A model generated the notes under the pieces. It ran no database searches and was not told the origin of the DNA. It saw only the letters and a list, made by a program, of their open reading frames with translations. This document shows positions 54,558 through 63,628 of a stretch of 64,000 nt of DNA, in pieces (positions within the stretch are counted from its first letter, which is position 1; every line of letters starts with the position of its first letter). Position numbers and translations under genes: made by a program. Source of the DNA: BRH-c25 sp012519325 (GTDB taxonomy: Bacteria > Bacillota > Clostridia > Lutisporales > Lutisporaceae); assembly GCA_050950645.1 (NCBI GenBank), contig JBMNHZ010000010.1, positions 124,001 through 188,000 of the forward strand. The letters run 5' to 3'.

Positions 54558-54746
54558 TTATTTTCGGGCAAGATCCTTCGTTCCCAGTATTATATGGGCA
54601 AGACCGAAGCCAACCAGACCTGCACCAATCATGGGCAGCATATCACTCTTATGCATGCCGTGCCTTTCCATATCCATCCCTCTGATCATCGTTCCTGCCG
54701 CTAAGACAGAGCTTCCCAACAATGTCGGTATCAATCCTTCACGCAT
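54558..54746 (-). CDS. Small hypothetical membrane protein (62 residues)
   Basis: 62 residues: two hydrophobic segments (LIPTLLGSSVLAAGTMI and MLPMIGAGLVGFGLAHIIL) flank a polar turn with MERHGMHKSD. The ATG at 54746 is preceded by GGAGG at 6 bases; longer in-frame extension runs into the upstream zinc-ribbon gene in another frame and is not real. Function unknown. Probably follows the 56-residue zinc-ribbon gene in one transcript. Confidence 0.75.
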   Translation of the reverse strand: MREGLIPTLLGSSVLAAGTMIRGMDMERHGMHKSDMLPMIGAGLVGFGLAHIILGTKDLARK

Positions 54747-54867
54747 GTTAACCCTCCTAACATCTTTTTGCCTCTTTATATTTTTTGCAAACTTATTATT
54801 TCTATCCATGGAATAAATCGTGAAAAAACAAAGCCATTGAATTAATTCAATGGCCATTTGTTCCATA

Positions 54868-55038
54868 TTATCTTCTGAAATCTCTGCTGCTGTTTCTCTG
54901 TGCTTTTTTTGCTTTTCTGCAAACAGGGCATCTCTGGGGTTCGTTTTCGAAGCCTTTTTCCTTATAAAAAGCCTGTTCGCCCTCTGTGAATACAAATACT
55001 GTTCCACAGTCCTTGCAAGTCAAATTCTTATCAGCCAT
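54868..55038 (-). CDS. Small zinc-ribbon protein (zf-trcl type)
   Basis: 56 residues, MADKNLTCKDCGTVFVFTEG... with two CxxC pairs (C8/C11 and C37/C40) around an EGEQAFYKEKGF core, then a basic tail KKAQRNSSRDFRR. It resembles the widespread PF13451-type probable zinc-binding domain. GGAGG lies 7 bases before the ATG. The function is unknown. Confidence 0.85.
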   Translation of the reverse strand: MADKNLTCKDCGTVFVFTEGEQAFYKEKGFENEPQRCPVCRKAKKAQRNSSRDFRR

Positions 55039-55174
55039 TTTATTACCTCCTATTATTTATTAGGATTTAACAACTTTCAAACATTATACATTCTCCTGAT
55101 AAATAATAGGAAATGGTTTTAATATCGTTAAATCACAGTTGTATAAGTATATCACCTATACCATTTAATGTCAA

Positions 55175-55191
55175 CGGTTATTTACTGCGTT
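55175..55191. repeat. Target site duplication, left copy
   Basis: CGGTTATTTACTGCGTT, identical to the sequence immediately right of the insertion sequence. Confidence 0.9.
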
Positions 55192-55245
55192 TGTGATTAT
55201 CGTGTGATAATGTCACCTTGTAAACTATCGTGATAAAATGTCACT

Positions 55246-56595
55246 ATGAAGAATGAGGTGCATTATCTAATGTCCCAAAAGCAATTGACTCGTTTTGCTG
55301 TATTAACTAAACTAATTGATGGACACATAACTGTCAAACAAGCTGCTGAAAGTCTTGATCTTAGTGAACGCCAAATCAAGCGCTTAAAGAAAGGTGTGAT
55401 GCAAGACGGCGCTGCGTTCCTCAAACATAAAAATTCTGATCGTAAACCTCAGCATGCTTTTAGTGATGAATTTGTACAAAAAATTGTTAATCTAAAAGAA
55501 TCCGAATTATATAAAGATGCTAATTTCAAGCATTTTCAGGATCTTCTTGAAGAGCATGAGCATATTTCAATAAGTTATGCTGCTCTCCATGAAATACTCA
55601 AAAAAGCCGGTATTCAAACTCCCAAAAAGAGACGCCGTTTTAAGCCCCATCGCCGTCGCAAACGCAAACCACAAGAAGGTCTTTTAATCCAAATGGATGC
55701 CACTCCATTTGAATGGTTTGGTACCAATGATAAATTTGACTTGCATGGCGGTATAGACGACTCTACGGGAAAAATTGTCGGTCTACATATGACTAAAAAT
55801 GAATGCCTTCACGGATACTTTGAAGTGACAAAACAAATCATCCGTAAAAATGGCGTCCCTGTCAGTATTTATGCTGATCGCCATGCTATCTTTCTATCAC
55901 AAAATGCTTCCAAACTAAGTATTGAGGATCAACTTGCCGGAAAGATAGTTAATGATACTCAGTTTGGTAGAGCTATGAAAGAACTTGGAATTACACTCAT
56001 TCCTGCCCGATCAGCACAAGCAAAAGGTCGTGTTGAAAGGCTTTGGGAAACTCTGCAAAGCCGTTTGCCCGTTGAGTTCAAGATTGCAAACATTAAAACC
56101 GTGGACGAAGCCAATGCCTTTCTCTCAACTTATATTGATAAATTTAACCAGCAATTTAGTGTAGAGCCTGAAGATGCTGAATCTGCCTTTAGAGTATTAC
56201 CACCTACTATCGATTTAGATACCGTGCTTTGTGTTAAGATCACAAGAACAGTTGATAATGGAGGTATTTTCTCATTGTATAACAGAAACTTCAAAGTTTT
56301 AGAAAATCAATCCTCCAATATACTCCCCCCGCGGAAGTCTAAGGTCTACGTACTGATAAGCCCTGTATTTGGAATAAAGGCACAGTATGAGAAAACCACC
56401 TTTGATGTCATTAACTATATAAAACCGATTAAAGTTAATACACCTTCAGAACCTAAGAAAAAGAAGCCCTGGACTCCGCCAGACAGTCATTATTACAAAT
56501 ATGGTCACACACTGATGAAAAAGCTTAACTATGAAGAAAGCGACCAGGAAATCCTCAGAATTCTTGAGGACATATTCCTTAAAAAGTATGCTTAA
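55246..56595 (+). CDS. DDE transposase of the IS1202/ISNCY-type element
   Basis: 449 residues. N-terminal helix-turn-helix (RFAVLTKLIDGHITVKQAAESLDLSERQIKRLKKG), a basic stretch (PKKRRRFKPHRRRKRKP), and an RNase H-like integrase core beginning LLIQMDATPFEWFG (first Asp), HGGIDDSTGKIVG, YADRHAIFL (second Asp), and ARSAQAKGRVERLWETLQSRLP (Glu). All catalytic positions seem present and the frame is uninterrupted, so the element could be active. A T-rich leader and weak context precede the ATG. Confidence 0.93.
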   Translation: MKNEVHYLMSQKQLTRFAVLTKLIDGHITVKQAAESLDLSERQIKRLKKGVMQDGAAFLKHKNSDRKPQHAFSDEFVQKIVNLKESELYKDANFKHFQDLLEEHEHISISYAALHEILKKAGIQTPKKRRRFKPHRRRKRKPQEGLLIQMDATPFEWFGTNDKFDLHGGIDDSTGKIVGLHMTKNECLHGYFEVTKQIIRKNGVPVSIYADRHAIFLSQNASKLSIEDQLAGKIVNDTQFGRAMKELGITLIPARSAQAKGRVERLWETLQSRLPVEFKIANIKTVDEANAFLSTYIDKFNQQFSVEPEDAESAFRVLPPTIDLDTVLCVKITRTVDNGGIFSLYNRNFKVLENQSSNILPPRKSKVYVLISPVFGIKAQYEKTTFDVINYIKPIKVNTPSEPKKKKPWTPPDSHYYKYGHTLMKKLNYEESDQEILRILEDIFLKKYA

Positions 56596-56606
56596 CCCCA
56601 ATCTAA

Positions 56607-56790
56607 GAGAAAAAATTTTAAGTACGGTTGACAATGAGAGGTTCCCATATGATAGCCTTATTGGCGGCCAGCCAGTATGCCCTTAGCCCAGCTCCAGAGA
56701 AAAAGCTACGGGGCATGAAGGCTTAGCCCGCTGGCTTATCATCATATAGGAGAGGCTCGTTGTCAACCGGGATCCTTAAAAATTTTTCTC
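56607..56790. repeat. 184-base imperfect inverted repeat at the 3' side of the transposase gene
   Basis: Arms match in several blocks: GAGAAAAA..TTTTAAG with its complement (56607-56622, 56775-56790), GGTTGACAATGAG with CTCGTTGTCAACC (56626-56638, 56756-56768), then ATATGAT and GCC-rich inner blocks with a cross-like centre. It is within the insertion sequence between the transposase stop and the right end. It may be an RNA structure that ends or shields transposase transcripts. No family recognised. Confidence 0.8.
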
Positions 56791-56860
56791 CTACTGAAAG
56801 TGACATTTTCATACGATAATTAAGTCACTTTTAGGGTGACATTTTCACAAAGTATTGACA

Positions 56861-56877
56861 CGGTTATTTACTGCGTT
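56861..56877. repeat. Target site duplication, right copy
   Basis: CGGTTATTTACTGCGTT, identical to the left copy at 55175-55191. Confidence 0.9.
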
Positions 56878-56951
56878 TATATATTCCTTAAAATCAATTT
56901 TTAAGTGACATAAAATTTATTTCAAATTCTCCATGAGACATTAAATAAAAA

Positions 56952-56985
56952 AGCATATATTGCTATCAAGAATACAATATATGCT
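56952..56985 (-). terminator. Terminator of the selDAB operon
   Basis: The 11-bp perfect stem AGCATATATTG/CAATATATGCT has a 12-base loop and is followed by TTTTTTATTT on the minus strand. A second hairpin, AGGACTGA/TCAGTCCT at 57074-57092, overlaps the region of the selB stop but lacks a good T-run. Confidence 0.85.
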
Positions 56986-57095
56986 AACTATTTAATTATT
57001 ATATACAACTTATTGTATTATTCCATCAGCATCCGCTAACTGGAATATATAATACTGCGTTGAAACGCCAAGAGGACTGAAACTCAGTCCTTTTC

Positions 57096-59006
57096 TTAAA
57101 ACAATACTCTGTTATCTCCAATACGCTTCGTAATCTTATTCTGATCAAAATAATCCAGAAGTGCCATGGCATATTTTCTGCTGGTACCCAGCAGATCCCT
57201 GAATTGGCCAAGCTGTATGGCGCCGTTCTCTTTTATATGCTTCCTTAAAAGCTCTACTGCTTCACTATAAGCATCCTTTGAAAAGGCAATATCCTCATCC
57301 AGCTTCACAAGCTCTCCCATTTCAATAAGAGCAATGTATACCTCCTGACATTGGTTTATGTTCAAACGGTTTGCTGCAGCCAGTTCTGAAAGCCTGGGAG
57401 GGTTGAACCGGTTCTTTTTAAATTCTCGCAGGATAGTATCTCTAATATGCTCTTGCTGTTTGTTGAACTGCACCTTGAAACCGCTTAGTGCGGCATATTG
57501 ATTCTCAAGCCTTATAATGCCGCAAGTTTCAAAATATCCAAAAACCAGATCTGACAGTTTTGGCTTCATACCCTCAAAAACCTTAGTTCGAAGCTCTTCC
57601 TTTGATATTCCGTTTTTCAGAGGATTTCTCCTGTGATATGACTCCAGCAGCTCTTTGAGCTTGGTCTCCACATCCTTCAGGTACCTTGCATGAAGTATAT
57701 AAACCTCGTCTCCTAGCCTGAATTCCTTAATCCGATTATTTTCCAGAAGCTCGGCGGCTATTTTGTCATAAAGCTCAGAGGTTATGTTTCCTGCTGCCTT
57801 AATTATTGTCTTCCTCTCAGGATATTTATCACTATTCTGTATAAGATACCTTTCAACTACCTCCGCCGGGTTGCCCTGCTCTTTAATCCTAAGTTCTTCT
57901 ATTACTTCCTTTCTGAAACGCTTTCTCTTTGGAGGATTAGGTTCCAATATTGTACCTCCGCCTATGGTAAGCATTGGAGAGTATGTTCTTATGACAAATC
58001 GGTCTCCCTTCATGCAGGCTGTCTCCTCTTCCAGCCTAAGCTGTACGAATGCGCTCTCCCCCGGCTTCAGTTCCTCCCTGTCCAAAAGCACTACTCTACA
58101 CATTATCTCAGAGGTTCCATGATAGAATCTTAATCTGTCCCTATTATCAATTGTTTTATCTGCATCCTTCAATATTTCAAGCCTTGCATCTAGCATCATC
58201 GTCGGCTCCATCCGCCCGGACTGTCCCAGGATATCTCCTCTGCGGATTTCATCAAGCTTAATATTTGCGATATTTATTGCCACCCGCTGTCCTGCATAAG
58301 CAGTCTTTACATTTTTTTCATGTACCTGTATGGAACGCACCCTAGTCTCAATTTTTCGGGGGTATATTTCGATCCTGTCCCCCTCGTTTATGCTTCCTGA
58401 AACAAGCGTGCCTGTCACAACCGTACCAAAGCCTGTTATAGTGAAGACCCTGTCTACGGGAAGCCTGAATACTTTCTGGGAATCCTTCTCTTCCACAATT
58501 TCGGTCACTGAATCAACCTCTGAAATAAGCTCCTTCAATCCTTCACCGTTAACAGACGATACAGGTATTATCTTTGCGTCTTCAAGGAAAGTGTCTGCAG
58601 TCTCTTCCCTGATTTGCTCAATTACCATTTCCAGCCATTCCTGATCCACCATGTCTTTCTTTGTAAGAGCTATAATACCCTTTTTTACCTTCAGCAGAGA
58701 AAGTATATTGAGATGCTCCCTTGTTTGAGGCATTACTCCTTCATCTGCTGCTATCACAAGTATGACCGCATCAATTCCTCCGGCCCCTGCCAGCATGTTC
58801 TTAATAAACCTTTCATGCCCGGGAACATCAATAATGCCTGCCCTTCTCCCACTCGGAAGATCAAAATATGTAAAGCCCAGTTCAATGGATATACCTCTTT
58901 CCTTTTCTTCTCTCAGCCTGTCCGTGTCTCTTCCCGTCAAAGCTTTTATAAGAGTTGTTTTCCCATGGTCAATGTGTCCTGCTGTTCCAATTATTACATT
59001 CTTCAA
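57096..59006 (-). CDS. selB: Selenocysteine-specific elongation factor SelB
   Basis: About 636 residues. G domain motifs GHIDHGKTTL, DVPGHERFIKNM and ALTKKDM; EF-Tu-like domains 2 and 3; C-terminal winged helices that bind the SECIS element (ELAAANRLNINQCQEVYIALIEMG and QLGQFRDLLGTSRKYAMALLDYFDQ). It delivers Sec-tRNA to UGA codons. The TTG at 59006 is the likely start: GAGAGG lies 7 bases ahead and the TTG overlaps the selA stop (TTGA). Confidence 0.95.
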   Translation of the reverse strand: MKNVIIGTAGHIDHGKTTLIKALTGRDTDRLREEKERGISIELGFTYFDLPSGRRAGIIDVPGHERFIKNMLAGAGGIDAVILVIAADEGVMPQTREHLNILSLLKVKKGIIALTKKDMVDQEWLEMVIEQIREETADTFLEDAKIIPVSSVNGEGLKELISEVDSVTEIVEEKDSQKVFRLPVDRVFTITGFGTVVTGTLVSGSINEGDRIEIYPRKIETRVRSIQVHEKNVKTAYAGQRVAINIANIKLDEIRRGDILGQSGRMEPTMMLDARLEILKDADKTIDNRDRLRFYHGTSEIMCRVVLLDREELKPGESAFVQLRLEEETACMKGDRFVIRTYSPMLTIGGGTILEPNPPKRKRFRKEVIEELRIKEQGNPAEVVERYLIQNSDKYPERKTIIKAAGNITSELYDKIAAELLENNRIKEFRLGDEVYILHARYLKDVETKLKELLESYHRRNPLKNGISKEELRTKVFEGMKPKLSDLVFGYFETCGIIRLENQYAALSGFKVQFNKQQEHIRDTILREFKKNRFNPPRLSELAAANRLNINQCQEVYIALIEMGELVKLDEDIAFSKDAYSEAVELLRKHIKENGAIQLGQFRDLLGTSRKYAMALLDYFDQNKITKRIGDNRVLF

Positions 59007-60451
59007 GTCTGAACCTCTCTTTCCCCTGAAATGCTCCCGGAAAGTTCGGCAAATGCCCATTGCATTGCACTTTCCACAACCTTGAATTCGTCATCCATAA
59101 TTGTCCTTACGTCAAGCAGCAGCCTGTCTCTCACAATCCTTGATATCACCGGAACCTTATATGCTCTCAGCTTTTCTTCCAACCCCACCAGTGATACTGC
59201 CTTCGGTTTTACCGCAACAACCTTTGTAGGCATTTTATGCAAAGGCATCGAGCCTCCGCCCACCTCAGAAAACTCATCCTCTATCCCTATTGCTGCCATG
59301 GCACCTATGGATTTTTTCAGCCGCATCCCAAGACGCCTGGCTCTTTTCCCCAGTTCCTCACCGTTATAGGTAAGCATTCTAAGCACCGGAACTTCCGCTA
59401 AAGCAAGCTCTTTATCCGTATAAAGCCTGAGAGTCCCTTCAAGAGCAGCCAAAGTAAGCTTGTCAATCCTTATTGCTCTTGTAAGAGGATTCTTCCTCAT
59501 TTTGTCTATATATTCCTTCCTGCCTGTAATTATACCTGCCTGAGGCCCTCCAAGCATTTTATCCCCGCTGAAGGTTACCACATCCATGCCTGCTCTGACA
59601 GCCTGCTGCACTGTCGGCTCATAGGGCAATCCATACTCTGTCAGATCCATGAGAAGCCCGCTTCCCAAATCTTCTATCACAGGAAGCCCCATTTTCCTGC
59701 CGAGAGCTGCCAGTTCCTCCGACTCTACCTGGCTTGTGAAGCCAAGTATCCTGTAATTGCTTGTATGTACTTTCATAAGAACTGCCGTATTCTCATTAAC
59801 CGCATTTTCATAGTCCGCAAGATGCGTCTTATTGGTAGTACCCACCTCAACCAGGGCAGCCCCGCTTTGCTTCATTACATCAGGCACCCTGAAAGAGCCT
59901 CCAATTTCAACAAGCTGTCCCCTGGACACCACTACCTCCCGACCTTTGGCCATAGTGCTCAGCACCAGCATTACAGCCGCCGCATTGTTGTTTACTACCA
60001 TTGCTGCCTCTGCTCCTGTAAGCTTGCATATCAGCTCTTCCACATGAGAGTATCTTGAACCTCTCTCTCCCGATTCCAAGTCCATTTCCAGGTTGGAATA
60101 CCTTGAAGCAATATTCCACAGAGTATCCTTCAGTCGACTGCTTAGGGGTGATCTTCCCAGATTTGTATGAATCACAACACCTGTTGCATTGACAACATTT
60201 ATGAGATTGCTTCTCATCATATTGTGGATTTTTTCTATTATGCCCTTTATAATATCAGAGTCATTTATTGCATTTAATTCTTCGTCCTTTTCCAAAGATA
60301 TGACGTGCTTTCTGTATTCCCCCAAGTATTCTCTTATACCCTCTACCACTGCAGTTCTTGAATACAGAGCGATCAGTCTTTCAAGCTCCTTGACTCTTAT
60401 CAGTTCATCAACGGAGGGTATGCTGCTTAATATGCTCTTTTTATCAACCAT
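59003..60451 (-). CDS. selA: L-seryl-tRNA(Sec) selenium transferase SelA
   Basis: 482 residues. N-terminal domain SSIPSVDELIRVKELERLI, INVVNATGVVIHTNLGRSPLS, and the PLP lysine motif VVTFSGDKMLGGPQAGIITG near residue 300. SelA converts Ser-tRNA-Sec to Sec-tRNA-Sec using selenophosphate. Overlaps selB by four bases and follows selD by 24. Confidence 0.97.
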   Translation of the reverse strand: MVDKKSILSSIPSVDELIRVKELERLIALYSRTAVVEGIREYLGEYRKHVISLEKDEELNAINDSDIIKGIIEKIHNMMRSNLINVVNATGVVIHTNLGRSPLSSRLKDTLWNIASRYSNLEMDLESGERGSRYSHVEELICKLTGAEAAMVVNNNAAAVMLVLSTMAKGREVVVSRGQLVEIGGSFRVPDVMKQSGAALVEVGTTNKTHLADYENAVNENTAVLMKVHTSNYRILGFTSQVESEELAALGRKMGLPVIEDLGSGLLMDLTEYGLPYEPTVQQAVRAGMDVVTFSGDKMLGGPQAGIITGRKEYIDKMRKNPLTRAIRIDKLTLAALEGTLRLYTDKELALAEVPVLRMLTYNGEELGKRARRLGMRLKKSIGAMAAIGIEDEFSEVGGGSMPLHKMPTKVVAVKPKAVSLVGLEEKLRAYKVPVISRIVRDRLLLDVRTIMDDEFKVVESAMQWAFAELSGSISGEREVQT

Positions 60452-60475
60452 AACTTCACCTCCAAAACCTGATAT

Positions 60476-61522
60476 CTATATTACTTCTATCGAATATTTG
60501 CCCTTGGCCTTTACCTTCCCTATTACATTGAAATCCGTTTTGTTTCTGATTCGAAGTTCCTCCATGAGTTTGTCAAAACGCTCTTCCGGCACTGAAATCA
60601 GAAGCCCTCCCGAAGTTTGGGGATCATACATGATATCCTTTATTTCCTGCTTTATGCTTTCAGCAAATCGGACATGGGTACCTATATACCCTTCATTATT
60701 ATATGCACCTGCAGGAATTATCCCCATTTTTGCAAAATCAATGCTTTCCTTAATAATGGGAATATAATCCGACCATATTTCCAGGGAAACATTGCTGGCT
60801 TCAGCCATTTCGAAACCATGTCCCAGAATACCAAAGCCTGTTATATCGGTGCAGCCGTTTATACCAACCTTCATCATTGCTTCACAAGCATCCTTATTTA
60901 AATATGACATGACATCCACTGCTTTTTTATATGTGCTTTCATCAGTAAGATCAGCTTTTATTGCAGTATTCAATACACCAATACCCAGAGGTTTCGTAAG
61001 AATAAGCATATCACCGGGATTTGCTCCCGAATTGGCGGTTACTTTCCCGGGATGTACCATTCCCATAACAGAAAGGCCATATTTGGGCTCGTTATCTTCT
61101 ACGGAATGTCCTCCTACAACTATCGCTCCTGCCTCTGCAACCTTGTCTGCCCCGCCTTTCAGTATTTCCTTAAGAATATCCATTGGCAGGCAGGTGGGAA
61201 AGCATACTATGTTCATTGCAGTAACAGGCTTCCCGCCCATTGCATATACATCACTTAAAGAATTTGCCGCTGCAATCTGCCCAAAGATATACGGATCATC
61301 TACAATAGGAGTAAAAAAATCCATGGTAAGAATCACAGCTTTGTCTTCATCTATCTTGTATACGGCAGCATCATCGGAGGTATTGGTACCGACTATTAGG
61401 TTTTCATCGTGAAACTCAGGCAGCTGACACAGAACCTGTGCCAGGGTCTCAGGACCAATCTTAGCTGCTCAGCCGGAGCTCTTGGTCATTTGTGTAAGCC
61501 TGACCATTCTTGTATTATCCAT
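60476..61522 (-). CDS. selD: Selenophosphate synthetase SelD, itself a selenoprotein (Sec18 at an in-frame TGA)
   Basis: 348 residues when the TGA at 61469-61471 is read as selenocysteine. Upstream of the TGA the frame is open to an ATG at 61522 with AAGGAGG 7 bases ahead: MDNTRMVRLTQMTKSSG-U-AAKIGPETLAQ. This is the SelD active-site loop, with Sec in the place of the catalytic Cys. Further motifs are DDAAVYKI, VILTMDFFTPIVDDPY and GGHSVEDNEPKYG. Without recoding only a 286-residue C-terminal portion (from 61336) would be called, lacking the catalytic loop. It makes selenophosphate for SelA, so Sec synthesis depends on itself. Confidence 0.96.
61440..61471 (-). promoter_or_regulatory. Candidate SECIS region of selD
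   Basis: The UGA (61469-61471) is followed on the mRNA 12 bases later by a small hairpin GGUC-CUGA-GACC (61445-61456). A short stem-loop just after UGA is the bacterial SelB-binding arrangement; the exact fold was not computed. Confidence 0.6.
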
Positions 61523-61573
61523 AATGCCGCCTCCTTTCCAAAAAAATCAAACATTTAGAACTGCAATTTTATT

Positions 61574-61603
61574 ATATCATAAATTCTTTAGAATTTATGA
61601 TAT
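61574..61603 (-). promoter_or_regulatory. Promoter-overlapping inverted repeat upstream of selD
   Basis: ATATCATAAATTC (61574-61586) and GAATTTATGATAT (61591-61603) form a perfect 13-bp inverted repeat with a 4-base gap. It overlaps a TATAAT (minus strand, 61571-61576) that could be the selD -10 box, so it may be an operator. No good -35 is visible. Confidence 0.5.
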
Positions 61604-61679
61604 CGGCCCATGTGCGTTTTGCGGAGCAAAAAATCGCACGAATTGCAAACTTAACAGGTTAAAGACCTTTTAATGAAAG

Positions 61680-61707
61680 ATATAATATGCGTTTGCGCAT
61701 ATTATAT
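61680..61707 (-). terminator. Inverted repeat after comEA (probable terminator)
   Basis: ATATAATATGCG (61680-61691) and CGCATATTATAT (61696-61707) are perfect reverse complements with a 4-base loop, followed on the minus strand by CTTTC and further T residues. Terminator role is plausible but the T-run is weak. Confidence 0.5.
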
Positions 61708-61762
61708 CATATATTCCAACAATTTTTGACTATATGTTTTGCAGTAAATTCGTTGCATTTTT

Positions 61763-62398
61763 CTACTCTACTGTTATTTTATCCTTCATGCTGTTGAACT
61801 TGGATTCACCTATACCCTTGACCTTCTTTATATCCTCAATAGTCTTGAAGGGTCCTTTCTGCTCCCTGTATTGTATTATTGCTCTTGCTGTCGCCGGTCC
61901 GACTCCCTCGAGGGTATCCAGCTCTTTTTCGTCTGCGGTGTTAATATTAATCTTTCCTGATTTGTTCTCAGTTGCACCCTTGACCGTATTTACCCCCGGG
62001 ATTGCCTTCCCTGTATCTTGATGCTTTTCACCCTTCTTTGGAATATATACCATATCCTCATCAGCTAATCTGTAGGCAAGATTAACAGCCTGTAAGTCAG
62101 CCTCCTCCTTAGCTCCCCCTACCAGTTTGACAGCCTCATCAAGCCGTGTTCCCTCAATGACTCTCACTACCCCCGGATTTTTGACATAACCGCAGATATA
62201 TACTGATATTTCTGCCGGCTCTGTTTCAGCCTGTGCTTCTGCCTGTTCCGGAACAGCCTCTCCTTTAAGCACAACAGCTTCAGCAAGGTTTATCTCCGTT
62301 GCCTTCTCCTGCCTGATATATATAGTACCGCTTATTATGACCAGAACCAGTACGACAAATGCAATTATTGATTTTTGTGTTCTCGTAATATAAATCAT
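61763..62398 (-). CDS. comEA: Competence DNA-binding protein ComEA
   Basis: 211 residues. An N-terminal membrane anchor (IIAFVVLVLVIISGTIYI), an acidic linker, an SLBB domain (SVYICGYVKNPGVVRVIEGTRLDEAVKLVGG) and two helix-hairpin-helix motifs (KININTADEKELDTLEGVGPATARAIIQYREQKGPF and KKVKGIGESKFNSMKD). It binds double-stranded DNA at the surface and hands it to ComEC. Monocistronic here. Confidence 0.94.
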   Translation of the reverse strand: MIYITRTQKSIIAFVVLVLVIISGTIYIRQEKATEINLAEAVVLKGEAVPEQAEAQAETEPAEISVYICGYVKNPGVVRVIEGTRLDEAVKLVGGAKEEADLQAVNLAYRLADEDMVYIPKKGEKHQDTGKAIPGVNTVKGATENKSGKININTADEKELDTLEGVGPATARAIIQYREQKGPFKTIEDIKKVKGIGESKFNSMKDKITVE

Positions 62399-63240
62399 AT
62401 AATATCATTATCTCCCTTCATCTGTATGTTTCGAGTCAAACATATTATCACCACATATCTCCGCTGATGATATGCATATTTCTACATTTTCTATTTATTT
62501 CCTCTTTTTCCACATTGCTATATATATATCATATATTACCATTGAGTAAACATAAAAAATTTCTCCCAAAGGGGTGCCATAAGCAAGCTTTTTTGGTATA
62601 CTAAAATAGCTGGATTATGCAAAAGCGCAAGGAGAAATAAATGAAGAAATTAATTGCATCTATTATGATATTTAGTATTATGATGCCCTTTGTGCAGGTA
62701 TATGGAGGCATGCCGGAAGTTACCGCTCCATCAGCCATTCTGATAGATGCCGAAACAGGAAAAGTATTGTACGAAAAAAACGCAGACGAGAGGCGTTATC
62801 CGGCAAGCACCACAAAAATAATGACAGGGCTTCTTGCAGTTGAATATGGGAAGATGAGTGAAATTGTCACCATAGGCAAGAATCCTCCCCTTATTGAAAT
62901 AGGAAGCAGCCAGATTTATCTTATACCGGGAGAGCAGCTGACCATGGAACAGCTGTTGTATGCTTTGATGCTGGAATCCGCCAATGATGCCGCTGTTGCA
63001 ATAGCGGAGCATATTTCAGGCTCAGTAGAGGAATTTGCCCGGCTTATGAACAGCAGAGCCAAGGAATTAGGTGCATCAAGCACAAACTTTGTCAATCCCA
63101 ATGGTTTGCACGATGACAATCATTATACAACTGCAAGGGATTTGTCTCTGTTAGCAAAGTATGCTATGACATTGGGAAAATTCCGTGCTGTAGTCAAGGA
63201 AGTCAAATACACAATTCCGGAGACAAACAAACAGGAAGAA

Positions 63241-63627
63241 TACCTTGTAACCCGCCACACATGCTTTTAAGCCCAATGCAATGCTCACCATAGTCTTTCC
63301 TGTACCAGGATTACCGCTCATGATGATATTTTTTCCTTTTTCGATGAAATTTAAGGTCGCCAATTCCGGCAGTTTCTTTTGCATATCCTCCGGTAAGCAG
63401 TCGATTTCAATGTCTTCCAGATACTGCTTGTATGGTAGATGGGAATTGCGGATTCGGCATTCAATGGATCGTTTATCCTTCTCCTCCAGTTCAAAGGTAA
63501 GCAGGCGATGGAGAAATTCTTCATAATCAGTTGCTTCCGACATAGTCTCCTCAAAATGTGCCCGGATTCCTTTCAGTTTCAATATACTGCAGTATTCCTT
63601 TATCTCTTGATTTAATTTTACCTTCAT
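63241..63627 (-). pseudogene. istB: IstB-like ATPase fragment of the IS21 remnant
   Basis: The N-terminal 129 codons show the IstB start (KVKLNQEIKEYCSILKLKGIR), the SEATDYEEFLHRLLTFE segment, and Walker A MSGNPGTGKTMVSIALGLKACVAGYKV. The gene is then cut by the dacF junction at 63241. IstB assists IstA transposition; this fragment lacks Walker B and is inactive. Confidence 0.9.
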
Positions 63628-63628
63628 C

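Larger units (their letters stand above)
55192..56860 (+). mobile_element. Insertion sequence, IS1202/ISNCY-type, apparently intact
   Basis: 1669 bp bounded by TGT...ACA ends. The terminal ~26 bases match as imperfect inverted repeats (20 of 26), ending in the shared AATGTCACC. It is flanked by a perfect 17-bp direct repeat CGGTTATTTACTGCGTT, taken as target duplication. Long duplications in this range are known for some IS1202-group elements. One full-length transposase gene and a large hairpin at 56607-56790 are inside. The element separates tRNA-Sec and its neighbours from selDAB. Confidence 0.92.

Noticed and set aside
60476..61336. A 286-residue SelD starting at the internal ATG 61336
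   Set aside because: It lacks the glycine-rich catalytic loop. The upstream frame contains family-like sequence through a single TGA in a Sec-decoding context and a proper ribosome binding site.
63151..63240. Continuation of istB into dacF
   Set aside because: The open frame past 63241 is antisense dacF sequence; IstB similarity stops at the junction after GYKV.
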